From: Nocardia cyriacigeorgica NBRC 100375
Lineage (GTDB): Bacteria; Actinomycetota; Actinomycetes; Mycobacteriales; Mycobacteriaceae
Direction of reading: 5' to 3'
DNA: 63,352 nucleotides
Assembly (NCBI RefSeq): GCF_000308555.1
Contig: NZ_BAFY01000020.1
Coordinates: forward strand, 1-63,352
Position 1 is the stretch's first letter. The number at the start of each line of letters is the position of its first letter. Made by a program: the position numbers and the translations under genes. Below are positions 50,215 to 60,509 of this stretch, piece by piece. The notes under the pieces were generated by a model. It was not told the DNA's origin. It did not search any database and saw only the letters and a program-made list of their open reading frames with translations.

Positions 50215-50781
50215 ATGACCGCTGTCAGTATCGCCCGGACATTGATTCCGATCCTCCTGACGGTCGTCGCACTCAGCGGATGCGGCAGCCGGCTTGATGA
50301 TCCCGACCATCCACCTACCCCCGAAGAAATCGCACACGCCGAAGAAATGATGCGGCGATTGCCATCAGTTCATGCCACCGAGTCGCAGCTCTTCGGCCTC
50401 ATCCAGAGGATCGCTGAAACCGCGGCACCCGCACTCAACTGGGAGATAAAAGTCGATCGAGGCCAGAACACACTGGGGTGTCCGGGCCCCTACTCGAAGA
50501 CCGACGGCGTGTCGATGGCAACCGATAGTCTTTACTCGCCGATCCCGATTACCGATACGGAATGGCCTGAGGTCCTCCGAATCACCCGTGACCTCGCCGC
50601 ACAACACGGCATCACCGCACTCACTGTGCGCGCCGACGAACCCGGACACCACGACGTCACACTGCACTCCCCCGACCACGGCAACGAGATCAGCATCGGA
50701 TCGCGCAAAGCCGCGCTTATTACCGGTTTGACCGGCTGCCGCTTCCGCGCCGACGACCTCCAGAACCCGCCGGCGAAGTAG
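50215..50781 (+). CDS. LppA-family lipoprotein
   Basis: A 188-residue lipoprotein. The lipobox is 'ALSGC' with Cys at about 23, followed by a charged spacer 'SRLDDPDHPPTPEEIAHAEE'. The mature domain has two further Cys ('TLGCPGPYS', 'GLTGCRFRAD') and the segment 'LPSVHATESQLFGLIQRI', as in mycobacterial LppA/LppB. Its ATG lies one base after the hydrolase stop. Tight coupling with a DUF1023 effector candidate suggests that it could be a cognate immunity or anchoring protein; this is inference. Confidence 0.75.
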   Translation: MTAVSIARTLIPILLTVVALSGCGSRLDDPDHPPTPEEIAHAEEMMRRLPSVHATESQLFGLIQRIAETAAPALNWEIKVDRGQNTLGCPGPYSKTDGVSMATDSLYSPIPITDTEWPEVLRITRDLAAQHGITALTVRADEPGHHDVTLHSPDHGNEISIGSRKAALITGLTGCRFRADDLQNPPAK

Positions 50782-50809
50782 ATGAACCGCGTACGCCTAC
50801 ACGCCTGAA

Positions 50810-51184
50810 TCACACCGGCAGGATGTCCACGTCGTACTTCTGACACCACGGGTCGGCGGTGACCAGCCGAAGTCGCTCACATTGGGCCTGCGCGACGAGC
50901 ATTCGGTCGAATGGATCCCGATGGATCAGCGGGAGTCTGCCCGCGACGGTGCCATGGCGGTGACCGATCGGCAGTTCGAGGAAGCCACTGTCGCGCAGTA
51001 GTTCGGGGAGGTCCGGCGGTCCATCAAGCTTCCCCACCGCCTGCTTGATCGCGACTTCCCAGATCGTCGCCGCGCTGAGATACACCTCGGGTTCGTGATC
51101 CAGTATGTCGTTGAGGTCGTCGGAGAGCCGGGGATCACCGTCGAGCCACCACAGCGCGACGTGAGTGTCGAGCAGCAGACTCAT
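50810..51184 (-). CDS. vapC: VapC-type PIN-domain toxin
   Basis: A 124-residue PIN ribonuclease. Acidic residues of the active site are visible in 'LLLDTHVALWWLDGD', the Glu in 'SAATIWEVAIKQAVGK', 'RDPFDRMLVAQAQ' and 'LVTADPWCQKYDVDIL'. The 'DTHVALWW' opening is of the PilT/VapC group that cleaves tRNA or rRNA. It overlaps the antitoxin stop by four bases (ATGA) on the minus strand. Confidence 0.88.
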   Translation of the reverse strand: MSLLLDTHVALWWLDGDPRLSDDLNDILDHEPEVYLSAATIWEVAIKQAVGKLDGPPDLPELLRDSGFLELPIGHRHGTVAGRLPLIHRDPFDRMLVAQAQCERLRLVTADPWCQKYDVDILPV

Positions 51185-51438
51185 GTCGTCATCCCGAAGT
51201 CGCGGGCGATCTCGGCGTTCGTTTCCTCCGAATCCCAGTCGGGCGCGAGCCGGAGGGCGCCCCGAAGGGAACCGCGGCCTCGGCGATCGACGCGCCGCTT
51301 CAGTGGGACAACCTTCGCCACCGGGTGCCCGGCGCGACTGATGATGATCTCTTCGCCGTGCTCGACGCGCTCGATGATCCGCGACAAGTTCGTCTTCGCA
51401 TCGTGAATATTGAACTGCTCAGCCGCACTGCCCGACAT
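51181..51438 (-). CDS. Phd/YefM-type antitoxin partner of VapC
   Basis: An 85-residue antitoxin with the Phd signature 'FNIHDAKTNLSRIIERVEHG' and 'EEIIISRAGHPVAKVVPLK'. The C-terminal tail ('PDWDSEETNAEIARDFGM') would thread into the PIN toxin. AAGGAGG lies before the ATG, and the toxin ATG overlaps its stop. A palindrome at 51448-51457 is the likely autoregulatory operator. Confidence 0.87.
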   Translation of the reverse strand: MSGSAAEQFNIHDAKTNLSRIIERVEHGEEIIISRAGHPVAKVVPLKRRVDRRGRGSLRGALRLAPDWDSEETNAEIARDFGMTT

Positions 51439-51447
51439 GAGAACCTC

Positions 51448-51463
51448 CTTAGCTAAGAGGTTA
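51448..51463 (-). promoter_or_regulatory. operator and -10 box of the VapBC-type module
   Basis: CTTAGCTAAG (51448-51457) is a perfect 10-bp palindrome between the ribosome site and a TAACCT -10 box (minus strand, 51458-51463). Its position over the transcription start fits repression by the antitoxin-toxin complex. Confidence 0.55.
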
Positions 51464-51508
51464 GTCCACTGCGTTCGGTTTGCCCAGCGGGCGCAAGCAA
51501 CGGGCGGG

Positions 51509-52480
51509 TCAGCACATGACGTGAGATTCGGACCGGCTAGGCGTGGTCGAGGGCGAGACGGTGGGATCGGCGGAGGGTTCGCTGCTCGCCGAATCGATCC
51601 GCTTTCGCGGCGCGGCGGTTGCCGCGAAGGCCCCCGCGATGACGACCACACCACCGATGAGGCTTGCCGCTGTGGGTGTTTCTTCGAGGAAGGCCCAGCT
51701 GGCTGCGATGCCCACCACCGGAACCAGCAGCGAGAAGGGGGCGACGGCGCCCGCCGGGTAGCGGCTCATGAGGTAGGTCCACAGGCCGGAGCCGACGACG
51801 GTCGCGAGCAGGGCGATGTAGGCGAGGGCTGCGAGGGCGGGCCAGCCGGTGGGGGAGAAGGTTGCGGCCAGGTCGTGGAAGCCGGTGGTCGGGCCTTCTA
51901 GCGCGGCCGACAGGGCGAACAGGGGCAGGACGGGGACGACGGCGATCCACAGGGTGAGGTGCAGCGGGTTGACGTCCGGTGATTCCTGGCCGGCGCGGCG
52001 GGCGCCGATATTGCCCAATGCCCAGCCGAAACCGCCGGCCAGCGTGAGCAGCACCGGGATCAGGCTGGCGTGCGCGAAGCGGTCCCAGCCGATGATCGCC
52101 ATGCCCGCGACCGCCGTCACCAGGCCGGCGACCTGGATCGGACGGATGCGTTCGGCCAGCAGCAGTGCGCCGAGCGCGACCGTGAACGGTGCCGACGATT
52201 GCAGCACCAGCGACGCCAGCCCGGTCGGCATGCCCACGCGCATGGCGGTGAACAGGAACGCGAACTGCAACATGCCGAAACCGAGGCCGTACAACAGGAT
52301 CCACCGCCAGCGCACATCCGGGCGCGGGATGAACAGCAGGACCGGGACCGCGATGACGGCGAAGCGCAGCGAAGCGAAGAAGAACGGCGGCAGATGGTCG
52401 AGTCCGATGCGGATGGCGAGGAAGTTCAGCCCCCACAGCAGGACGACGGTCAGTCCGAGCAGGCGGTCGCGGGTGGTCAC
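51509..52480 (-). CDS. EamA/DMT-superfamily transporter
   Basis: A 323-residue membrane protein with ten predicted helices in two EamA repeats ('LLWGLNFLAIRIGLDHLPP', 'FLEETPTAASLIGGVVVIAG'). The family exports amino acids, metabolites or toxic compounds. A Ser/Thr/Pro-rich cytoplasmic tail is at the C-terminus. The GTG has only a weak ribosome site. It is divergent from the LysR gene across 72 bases and is its likely target. Confidence 0.87.
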   Translation of the reverse strand: MTTRDRLLGLTVVLLWGLNFLAIRIGLDHLPPFFFASLRFAVIAVPVLLFIPRPDVRWRWILLYGLGFGMLQFAFLFTAMRVGMPTGLASLVLQSSAPFTVALGALLLAERIRPIQVAGLVTAVAGMAIIGWDRFAHASLIPVLLTLAGGFGWALGNIGARRAGQESPDVNPLHLTLWIAVVPVLPLFALSAALEGPTTGFHDLAATFSPTGWPALAALAYIALLATVVGSGLWTYLMSRYPAGAVAPFSLLVPVVGIAASWAFLEETPTAASLIGGVVVIAGAFAATAAPRKRIDSASSEPSADPTVSPSTTPSRSESHVMC

Positions 52481-52540
52481 GCATTCCAGGATGGACGCGG
52501 CGAATGCTCAGAACAATCGAATTGATCTGCACTATCTGTG

Positions 52541-52546
52541 TAGCAT
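52541..52546 (+). promoter_or_regulatory. -10 box of the lysR gene (leaderless)
   Basis: TAGCAT ends six bases before the ATG at 52553, and there is no Shine-Dalgarno. It lies in the short AT-rich spacer shared with the EamA gene. Confidence 0.45.
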
Positions 52547-52552
52547 TGCTTA

Positions 52553-53497
52553 ATGGATTCCGTGGGTTCGCCGATGTCGCTGGAGCGCCTGCGGGTGTTG
52601 CGGGAATTCGCCGACCGGGGCACGGTCGCGGCGACGGCGGCCGCGCTGTCCATGACGCCATCGGCGGTATCGCAGCAGCTGAAGGTGCTCGCCAGGGAAG
52701 CGGGTGTGGCGCTGCTCGAACCGGACGGGCGTCGGGTGCGGCTCACCGACGCCGGTCACGCGCTGGTGGTGCGTGCCGATGAAGTGCTCGCCGCGATGGA
52801 TCGCGCCGTCGCCGAGATGGCGCACTACCGCGGCTCACCGCGCGGGCGGGTGCGGGTGGCGGTGTTCCCGTCCGGTGGTGCGTTGCTGCTGCCGCGGGTG
52901 CTGCCGGCCCTCGCCGACAGCGGGGTGGAGGTCGTCGCGCGTGATGAGGATGTGCCGCCCTCGGAAACCCATCGCCTGCTCGCCGATTACGACATCGTGC
53001 TCACCCACCGCGACGAACGCGCCGCGCCGCTGGCCGGTCCGCGCATCGCCGCGCGTGTGCTGATGCGCGAACCGATCGATGTGGTCGTCGCACCGACGCA
53101 TCGGCTGGCCGGCCAGGAGTCGGTGACCCCGGCCGAGCTGGCAGACGAGAGCTGGCTGAGTGTGCGCGGCGGCTTCCCGGTCGACGATGTACTGCGCTCG
53201 ATCGCCACGGTCACCGGCGTCGAGCCTCGAATAACGCAGCGCCTCAACGAGTTCCGCATGATCGAGGTGTTGGTGGCGACCGGTTACGGTGTGGCGCTGA
53301 TGCCGCGCCACGCCGTCACGCACCCGGATCTGTCGGTCCTGCGACTATCCGGGGTACGTGCCGCGCCTGTACGAACTCGCTACCCGTCCCCGCGCGGACG
53401 CCCGCCCGGCCATAGCCACCGTGCTCGACGCCTTCATCGCGGCCGCCGCCGCCATCCCGGGCTGAGCCTTTCCGCGACCCCGGCGCCCGACTATTAG
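52553..53497 (+). CDS. LysR-family regulator, C-terminus probably frameshifted
   Basis: The intact frame has 314 residues. A winged helix ('LRVLREFADRGTVAATAAAL', 'SMTPSAVSQQLKVLAREAGV') is followed by a LysR substrate domain to about residue 270 ('MIEVLVATGYGVALMPRHAV'). The last 45 residues are Arg/Pro/His-rich nonsense. In the next frame the normal ending reads 'LYELATRPRADARPAI' and 'VLDAFIAAAAAIPG' with a TGA at 53463-53465. The break is near 53361-53368 (gccgcgcctg); loss of one CG repeat, or one extra C, explains it. Likely regulates the divergent EamA transporter. As read, the frame overlaps the end of the EspI-like gene by four bases. Confidence 0.78.
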   Translation: MDSVGSPMSLERLRVLREFADRGTVAATAAALSMTPSAVSQQLKVLAREAGVALLEPDGRRVRLTDAGHALVVRADEVLAAMDRAVAEMAHYRGSPRGRVRVAVFPSGGALLLPRVLPALADSGVEVVARDEDVPPSETHRLLADYDIVLTHRDERAAPLAGPRIAARVLMREPIDVVVAPTHRLAGQESVTPAELADESWLSVRGGFPVDDVLRSIATVTGVEPRITQRLNEFRMIEVLVATGYGVALMPRHAVTHPDLSVLRLSGVRAAPVRTRYPSPRGRPPGHSHRARRLHRGRRRHPGLSLSATPAPDY

Positions 53498-55686
53498 CGC
53501 CCGTACGGCTGCTGACTCGCCGCGTACCCGAAGTCGTCGGCCACCATCGCCGCCAATTCCAGCAGTGCCCGCCTGGTCGGCTTGCTCACCAACTCCAGAT
53601 CGATTTCCGCGCCCTCGGCGAGGTGGTCGTCGAACGGCACCACCTGCACCGCGCGGGTGCGGTCGAGGAACAGCTTGCGCAGCTGGTCGATATCGACCGA
53701 GGAGGCGCCGCGTCGAGAGGCGTTGACCACCACGACCGTTCGCTCCACCAACTTGCTGTAGCCATGGTGGTCGAGCCAGTCGAGGGTGGCCGATGCGCTG
53801 CGGGCGCCGTCGATCGCCGGCGAGGTGACCAGGACCAGTGAGCTGGCCATATCGAGCACACCGGCCATGGCCGAATGCATCAGGCCGGTACCGCAGTCGG
53901 TCAGGATGATGTTGTAGAACGACTGCAGGATGCCGATGGCCTTGCGGTAATCGGCCTCGCTGAAGGCTTCCGAGACCGCTGGATCCTGTTCACTGGCCAG
54001 CACTTCCAGTCGGCTCGGTGCCTGTGAGGTGTGCGCGCGGACATCGGAGTACCGGGTGATGTGCTGGTCTTCGAGCAGGTTGCGGACCGTCGACCGGGTT
54101 TGCCGCGGCACCCGATGCGCGAGGGTGCCGAGGTCGGGGTTGGCGTCGATGGCGATGACGCGGTCACCGCGCAGCGAGGCGAAGGTGGAGCCGATGCCGA
54201 CGGTCGTTGTGGTCTTACCGACACCGCCCTTCAGCGACAGGATCGCGATCCGATAGTCGCCGCGCACCGGCTGGTTGACGCGTTCGACCAGGTCGGCGTG
54301 CACCACATCGGCCGCCGATTCACCGGGGTTGATGAGGCCACGGGAGGCCTTGTGCACGGCCCGGCGCCAACCGCTGCGCGGCGCCTTGCGCGCCCGCTTG
54401 AGCAGGTTCAGGTCGTTGACCGAGTGTCCGGGTTGACCGGGCTGCGGCATGTGCTGCGGCACGAACGGCTGCTGCTGCCCCGGCTGCTGGGCCTGCGGCG
54501 GGCCGCCCTGCCAGTCCGGTGTCTGGTACTGGCCGGTCGCTGGTCCGCTCATGCCGGTCGGCGCGGACTGCTGCATGGGTGGCTGGTAGGTCGGCTGCGG
54601 CGGCACCGGCGGCGGGGCCCAGCTGTTGATGGCGCCGCCGTGCGGGTCGCCGCTCTCGGGCATCGGATGATGGTTGCTCTGCTCGGGCGCCGCCGGCGGC
54701 GCCTGGAACTGCTCGCCCTGCGGCGCGAAACCGCCCCCGGCGAACTGACTCTGGCCCGCGTCGAACTGCTGGCCCGGCGGCTGCGAGAACTGGCCGGGGC
54801 CGCCCTGCTGCTCGAATTGGCCAGGGCCGGGCTGCTGCTCGAACTGCCCGCTGCTGTCCGGCGCGAACTGGCCTTGATTCGGCTGGTCGAACTGTCCGGG
54901 CGCCGGCGGCTCGAATCCGCCCTGATTCGGCTGCTCGGGGTAGGGACCGGGGCCCGTCTGCGAGAACTGACCCTGCCCTGACGAATCGAACGGCCCGGGC
55001 GGCGCGAACTGGCCGGGAGCCGCGAAAGTCCCCTGCTCGGGGAACTGGCCGGGAGGTGCGAAGGAACTCTGTTCGGGGAACTGGCCGGGGGGAGCGAAGG
55101 AGCCCTGTTCGGGGAACTGGCCGGGGGGAGCGAAAGTCCCCTGTTCGGGGAACTGGCCGGGAGGTGCGAAGGAGCCCTGTTCAGGGAATTGACCGGGGGG
55201 AGCGAAGGATCCCTGCTCCTGGAAAGGCCCGGGAGCCGGCGCGGGGAACTGGCCGGGCTGGGCAAACTGCCCGCTGGTGTGCGGTGCGGGCTGTTCGGGG
55301 AACTGACCGGGCTGCGCGAATTGTCCGCTGGTGTGCGAAGAGAACTGCCCGGGTTGCGCGAACTCGCCACTGCTGTGCGTATCGAACTGCCCGGGCGCCT
55401 GCTCGAACTGCGCTGATGCCGAAGCGCCGGCAGTGGCGAACTGATCAGCGCCGGACGATGATTCGTCGACCGAATACACCGACGTCGCGTCCGCGGGACC
55501 GGAGCCGTTGCCAGAATCGGCCTCGGGTGCCTCGCCCGCGGAGCTCGATTCGGCAGCCGCGGACGGCTCGGCTTCACCGGTATCGTGCTGCGGCTGCTGC
55601 GTCGGGTCGGAATCGGTGGTGATTCCGGCGTCCGCCGGATGACTCTGCAGCCAGGGCGGAGAAGTCGGGTTGTCGTTGTCTGTCAC
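53494..55686 (-). CDS. EspI/MinD-like ATPase with long Pro/Gln/Phe-rich repeat tail
   Basis: A 730-residue protein. The first 440 residues are disordered: acidic, then a repeat region of 12-residue units 'EQGSFAPPGQFP' (six near-perfect copies around residues 155-227, with looser copies either side). The rest is Gln/Pro-rich. The last 290 residues are a ParA/MinD-type ATPase with deviant Walker A 'LSLKGGVGKTTTTVG' (near residue 480-495), 'VIAIDANPDLGTLAHRV', and 'NIILTDCGTGLMHSAM'. This is the plan of EspI (Rv3876) of ESX loci, here without ESX core genes. Start is GTG. Possible role in positioning or regulating secretion or polar growth is inferred. Confidence 0.82.
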   Translation of the reverse strand: MTDNDNPTSPPWLQSHPADAGITTDSDPTQQPQHDTGEAEPSAAAESSSAGEAPEADSGNGSGPADATSVYSVDESSSGADQFATAGASASAQFEQAPGQFDTHSSGEFAQPGQFSSHTSGQFAQPGQFPEQPAPHTSGQFAQPGQFPAPAPGPFQEQGSFAPPGQFPEQGSFAPPGQFPEQGTFAPPGQFPEQGSFAPPGQFPEQSSFAPPGQFPEQGTFAAPGQFAPPGPFDSSGQGQFSQTGPGPYPEQPNQGGFEPPAPGQFDQPNQGQFAPDSSGQFEQQPGPGQFEQQGGPGQFSQPPGQQFDAGQSQFAGGGFAPQGEQFQAPPAAPEQSNHHPMPESGDPHGGAINSWAPPPVPPQPTYQPPMQQSAPTGMSGPATGQYQTPDWQGGPPQAQQPGQQQPFVPQHMPQPGQPGHSVNDLNLLKRARKAPRSGWRRAVHKASRGLINPGESAADVVHADLVERVNQPVRGDYRIAILSLKGGVGKTTTTVGIGSTFASLRGDRVIAIDANPDLGTLAHRVPRQTRSTVRNLLEDQHITRYSDVRAHTSQAPSRLEVLASEQDPAVSEAFSEADYRKAIGILQSFYNIILTDCGTGLMHSAMAGVLDMASSLVLVTSPAIDGARSASATLDWLDHHGYSKLVERTVVVVNASRRGASSVDIDQLRKLFLDRTRAVQVVPFDDHLAEGAEIDLELVSKPTRRALLELAAMVADDFGYAASQQPYGR
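55006..55221 (-). repeat. 36-bp in-frame tandem repeat array, six units
   Basis: Six direct repeats start at 55006, 55042, 55078, 55114, 55150 and 55186, each beginning GAACTGGCCGGG-like on the plus strand and 36 bases long. They encode the 12-residue unit of the EspI-like protein and differ at only a few positions. The unit is a multiple of three, so copy-number change keeps the frame. Confidence 0.9.
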
Positions 55687-55803
55687 AGTTCCCCCATCTG
55701 CTCGGGATGTCGAGCAGAGAGCTCGGTGGCGCAGTTGCGGGTCAACGCTAGCAGGTGAGTTCGGGCCCGTGCATGCCGTGGCTTACCAGGTCCGAGACGA
55801 CAC

Positions 55804-55845
55804 CGGCGTGGTCCGGACCGGCGCAGAGCCGTCCGGACCACGCCG
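55804..55845 (-). terminator. terminator after leuA
   Basis: Perfect 15-bp stem CGGCGTGGTCCGGAC/GTCCGGACCACGCCG with a 12-base loop, nine bases beyond the leuA stop. No U-tail; a strong GC stem of the type usual in actinomycetes. Confidence 0.7.
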
Positions 55846-55853
55846 ATTGTTGC

Positions 55854-57788
<1,935 letters not shown>

Positions 57789-57888
57789 CCGTGCCCGGAT
57801 TCGGCGGCGGAAGGGCGGTACCGATAGCGTCGGCGACCGTATGCGCTTGTACGGGCCACCGCGGTCCGACGGGACGTGAGGATCTTGG

Positions 57889-58650
57889 ATGACTTGGCTC
57901 GAAATGCTGGCCGTCTTCGGGGCCGGTGTGGCCGCGGGCGGAATCAACACCATCGTCGGCTCCGGCACCCTCATCACCTTTCCGGTGCTGCTGGCGTTCG
58001 GCTATCCGCCGGTGACGGCGAACGTGTCGAACACCGTCGGGCTGGTGCCCGGTTCGGTGAGCGGGGTGATCGGGTATCGGCGTGAGCTGTCCGGACAAGG
58101 AGCCCGGCTGCTGCGCTTGGGTGTGGCGTCGCTGCTGGGCGCGATCACCGGCGCGGTGGCCCTGCTGACGATGCCGGAACAGGCGTTCAAGGCCATCGTG
58201 CCGGTGCTGATCATCGCGGCCCTTGTGCTGGTGGTGGTGCAGCCGCGGCTGGCGGCCTGGGTGAAGAGCCGCCGCGATGCCGACAACACCCCCGAGCACG
58301 GCGGACCGGTGCTGTTCGGCTCGATCTATGCCACCGGCATCTACGGCGGCTATTTCGGCGCGGCCCAGGGCGTGCTGCTGATCGGTCTGCTCGGGGTGTT
58401 CGTGCACGACGACCTGCAACGGCTGAACGCGGTGAAGAACACGCTCGCGCTGTTGGTGAACGCGGTGTCGGCGGCCATCTTCATCGTCGTGGCCGATATC
58501 GCCTGGGAAGCGGTCGCGCTGATCGCGGCGGGTTCCATCATCGGCGGGCAGCTCGGTGCCAGGGTCGGACGCAAGCTCTCACCCACGGTGCTGCGCGCGG
58601 TGATCGTCGTCGTCGGCACCGTGGCGGTGGTCCGGCTGCTCACTTCATGA
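57889..58650 (+). CDS. TSUP-family (TauE/SafE) membrane transporter
   Basis: A 253-residue membrane protein with about eight helices in two repeats. Typical motifs are 'GGINTIVGSGTLITFPVLL' near the start and 'GIYGGYFGAAQGVLLIGLL' in the second half, characteristic of TauE/SafE proteins that export sulfite, sulfoacetate or other organic anions. The second repeat also has 'GGQLGARVGRKL'. GTGAGGA lies before the ATG. It is divergent from leuA with about 100 bases between the two promoters. Confidence 0.85.
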   Translation: MTWLEMLAVFGAGVAAGGINTIVGSGTLITFPVLLAFGYPPVTANVSNTVGLVPGSVSGVIGYRRELSGQGARLLRLGVASLLGAITGAVALLTMPEQAFKAIVPVLIIAALVLVVVQPRLAAWVKSRRDADNTPEHGGPVLFGSIYATGIYGGYFGAAQGVLLIGLLGVFVHDDLQRLNAVKNTLALLVNAVSAAIFIVVADIAWEAVALIAAGSIIGGQLGARVGRKLSPTVLRAVIVVVGTVAVVRLLTS

Positions 58651-58801
58651 CCGATCGGTAATGGCAGGGCCTGTTCTGCAGATCTCTCTATAAGGAAGAT
58701 CGTTCCATCACGCGTGCGGCCGGGTGAACAGCGGCTGTTCAACATTGGCGATTGCCGGTAATCTTCCCCCGGCCGCGCGCGTGAATTTGGAGGTGGCAGA
58801 A

Positions 58802-60421
58802 GTGGATAGGCGTGCCTTCCTCGAGGCGGTGGGTGCGGCGACATTGCTGGGGGTCCTCGGATCGACGGCCGGTGCGGTCACGGCCGATGCCGATCCGATC
58901 TGGGATGCACTGTTCCGTGAATGGGTACCGGAGATCTTCGCGCCGCTACCCGATCCGGCCGACCATTCACCCGCGATCGTCGTCGGTTCCGGCTTCGGCG
59001 CTTCGGCCACGGCCTTGCGTTTGGCGCAGGCCGGCGTCGCCACCACGGTCCTCGAGCGCGGCTCGCGCTGGCCCAACGATCCGTGGCGGGAGATCTTCAC
59101 CGGCGACGACCTGCCCGACGGGCGCGGTTTCTGGCACCGCACCTCCTTCACCGGGGTCACCAAGGTGCCCATGCGGTTCGCCAGTTTCGGCGGGGTCCTC
59201 GATGTCACCGAATATCCGGGAATCGACGTGTGGCGGGCGGCCGCAGTGGGCGGCGGCTCGATCGTGTTCAGCGGCGTGATGATCGCGCCCGAGCGCAGCC
59301 TGTTCGACCACGTCTTCGGTGGCGTCGTCGATTACGGCGAACTCGAGCGCGTCTACTACCCGCGCGTGCGGCAGATGCTGCGGCTGGACGCCATGCCCGC
59401 CGACATCTACCACTCGGCGCCGTTCACCCACTCGCGTGCGTGGGACGATCAGGTCCGCAAGGCCGGATATCAGCCGGTGCCCAATGATTCGATCTTCAAC
59501 TGGAACATCCTGCGCGATGAGCTGGCCGGGCGCAGCAGGCCTTCGGCGACGGTGGCGCGCAGCAACCTCGGCAATTCCAACGGCGCGAAATTCGATCTCA
59601 ACCAGAACTACCTGCGCTACGCCGAACAGACCGGCCGCTGCGGAATCTTCCCCGGCCACCGGGTCGATTCCATCGCACAGGAGAGCGGCGGACGGTATTC
59701 GGTCACCGTGACGAAATTGGCGCCGACCGGCGATGTCTTGCGCACCCGCACCCTGACCTGCGATCAGTTGTTCCTCGGCGCAGGCTCCATCGGCAGCACC
59801 GAACTGCTGGTCCGCGCCCAGGCCACCGGCGCGCTGCCCAACCTCAACGAGCACATCGGCGACGGCTGGGGCACCAACGGTGATGTGGTGCTGGCGCGCG
59901 GTGCCAGCTCGGTGGCCGGGTTCGGCCAGGGCGTGCCGAGCGCCAGCCGGGTCTATGACGACTCCGCGGTGCCGCTCACCCTGGAGAACTGGTACATCCC
60001 CGGCATCCCGTTCGAAACCGGCGCGCTGGCCTCCCTCGGCATGGTGCTCGACCCGACCCGCACCCGGATGGGATACGACCGCGGGACGGATTCGGTCGGG
60101 CTGAGCTGGTCCACGCGCAACCGCGACGAGACGGTGGCCGCCGCTCGCGCCGTCGACCGCGGGATCGCCGAACGCGCCGGCGCTCTTGTCGAATACAGCG
60201 CCCTCGGCTACGACGCGAACGCGCTGTTCACCGCGCATCCGCTGGGCGGTGCGGTACTCGGCCGGGCCACCGACGGGTATGGCCGGGTGCACGGGCATCC
60301 CGGGCTCTACGTCATGGACGGCGCGGCCATCCCCGGCAGCACCGCGACGGTCAATCCGTCGCTGACCATCACGGCGCTGGCCGAACGCAATATCGAGGCC
60401 ATCATCCGCGCCGGACGGTGA
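58802..60421 (+). CDS. GMC-type cholesterol-oxidase-like enzyme
   Basis: A 539-residue flavoprotein. A short signal-like start ('VDRRAFLEAVGAATLLGVLG') suggests export, possibly Tat (RR-x-F-L). The FAD motif is 'VVGSGFGASATALRLAQAGV' (60-79). The set 'LFLGAGSIGSTELLVRAQ', 'SVGLSWSTRN', 'ALFTAHPLGGAVLGRATDG' and 'GAAIPGSTATVNPSLTITAL' follows class I cholesterol oxidases, including the catalytic His and Asn regions. The family oxidises and isomerises 3-beta-hydroxysterols; the exact substrate is not proven. The GTG has GGAGG ten bases upstream. Confidence 0.83.
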   Translation: MDRRAFLEAVGAATLLGVLGSTAGAVTADADPIWDALFREWVPEIFAPLPDPADHSPAIVVGSGFGASATALRLAQAGVATTVLERGSRWPNDPWREIFTGDDLPDGRGFWHRTSFTGVTKVPMRFASFGGVLDVTEYPGIDVWRAAAVGGGSIVFSGVMIAPERSLFDHVFGGVVDYGELERVYYPRVRQMLRLDAMPADIYHSAPFTHSRAWDDQVRKAGYQPVPNDSIFNWNILRDELAGRSRPSATVARSNLGNSNGAKFDLNQNYLRYAEQTGRCGIFPGHRVDSIAQESGGRYSVTVTKLAPTGDVLRTRTLTCDQLFLGAGSIGSTELLVRAQATGALPNLNEHIGDGWGTNGDVVLARGASSVAGFGQGVPSASRVYDDSAVPLTLENWYIPGIPFETGALASLGMVLDPTRTRMGYDRGTDSVGLSWSTRNRDETVAAARAVDRGIAERAGALVEYSALGYDANALFTAHPLGGAVLGRATDGYGRVHGHPGLYVMDGAAIPGSTATVNPSLTITALAERNIEAIIRAGR

Positions 60422-60509
60422 CGCGCCGTCACGAAGCGCAAAATCTGCGTGGGCGGCGCGGTGCGGTATTACCGTCGGCTGGATTGATCGGCATCGAAGG
60501 GATCCTCAC

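Noticed and set aside
53466..53497. Four-base overlap of LysR with the EspI-like gene as translational linkage
   Set aside because: The genes are convergent, and the overlap exists only in the frameshifted reading; the corrected LysR stops at 53465.
55006..55221. Regular 36-bp direct repeats as a CRISPR array
   Set aside because: Units are contiguous with no unique spacers, are not palindromic, and are in frame within the EspI-like coding sequence.
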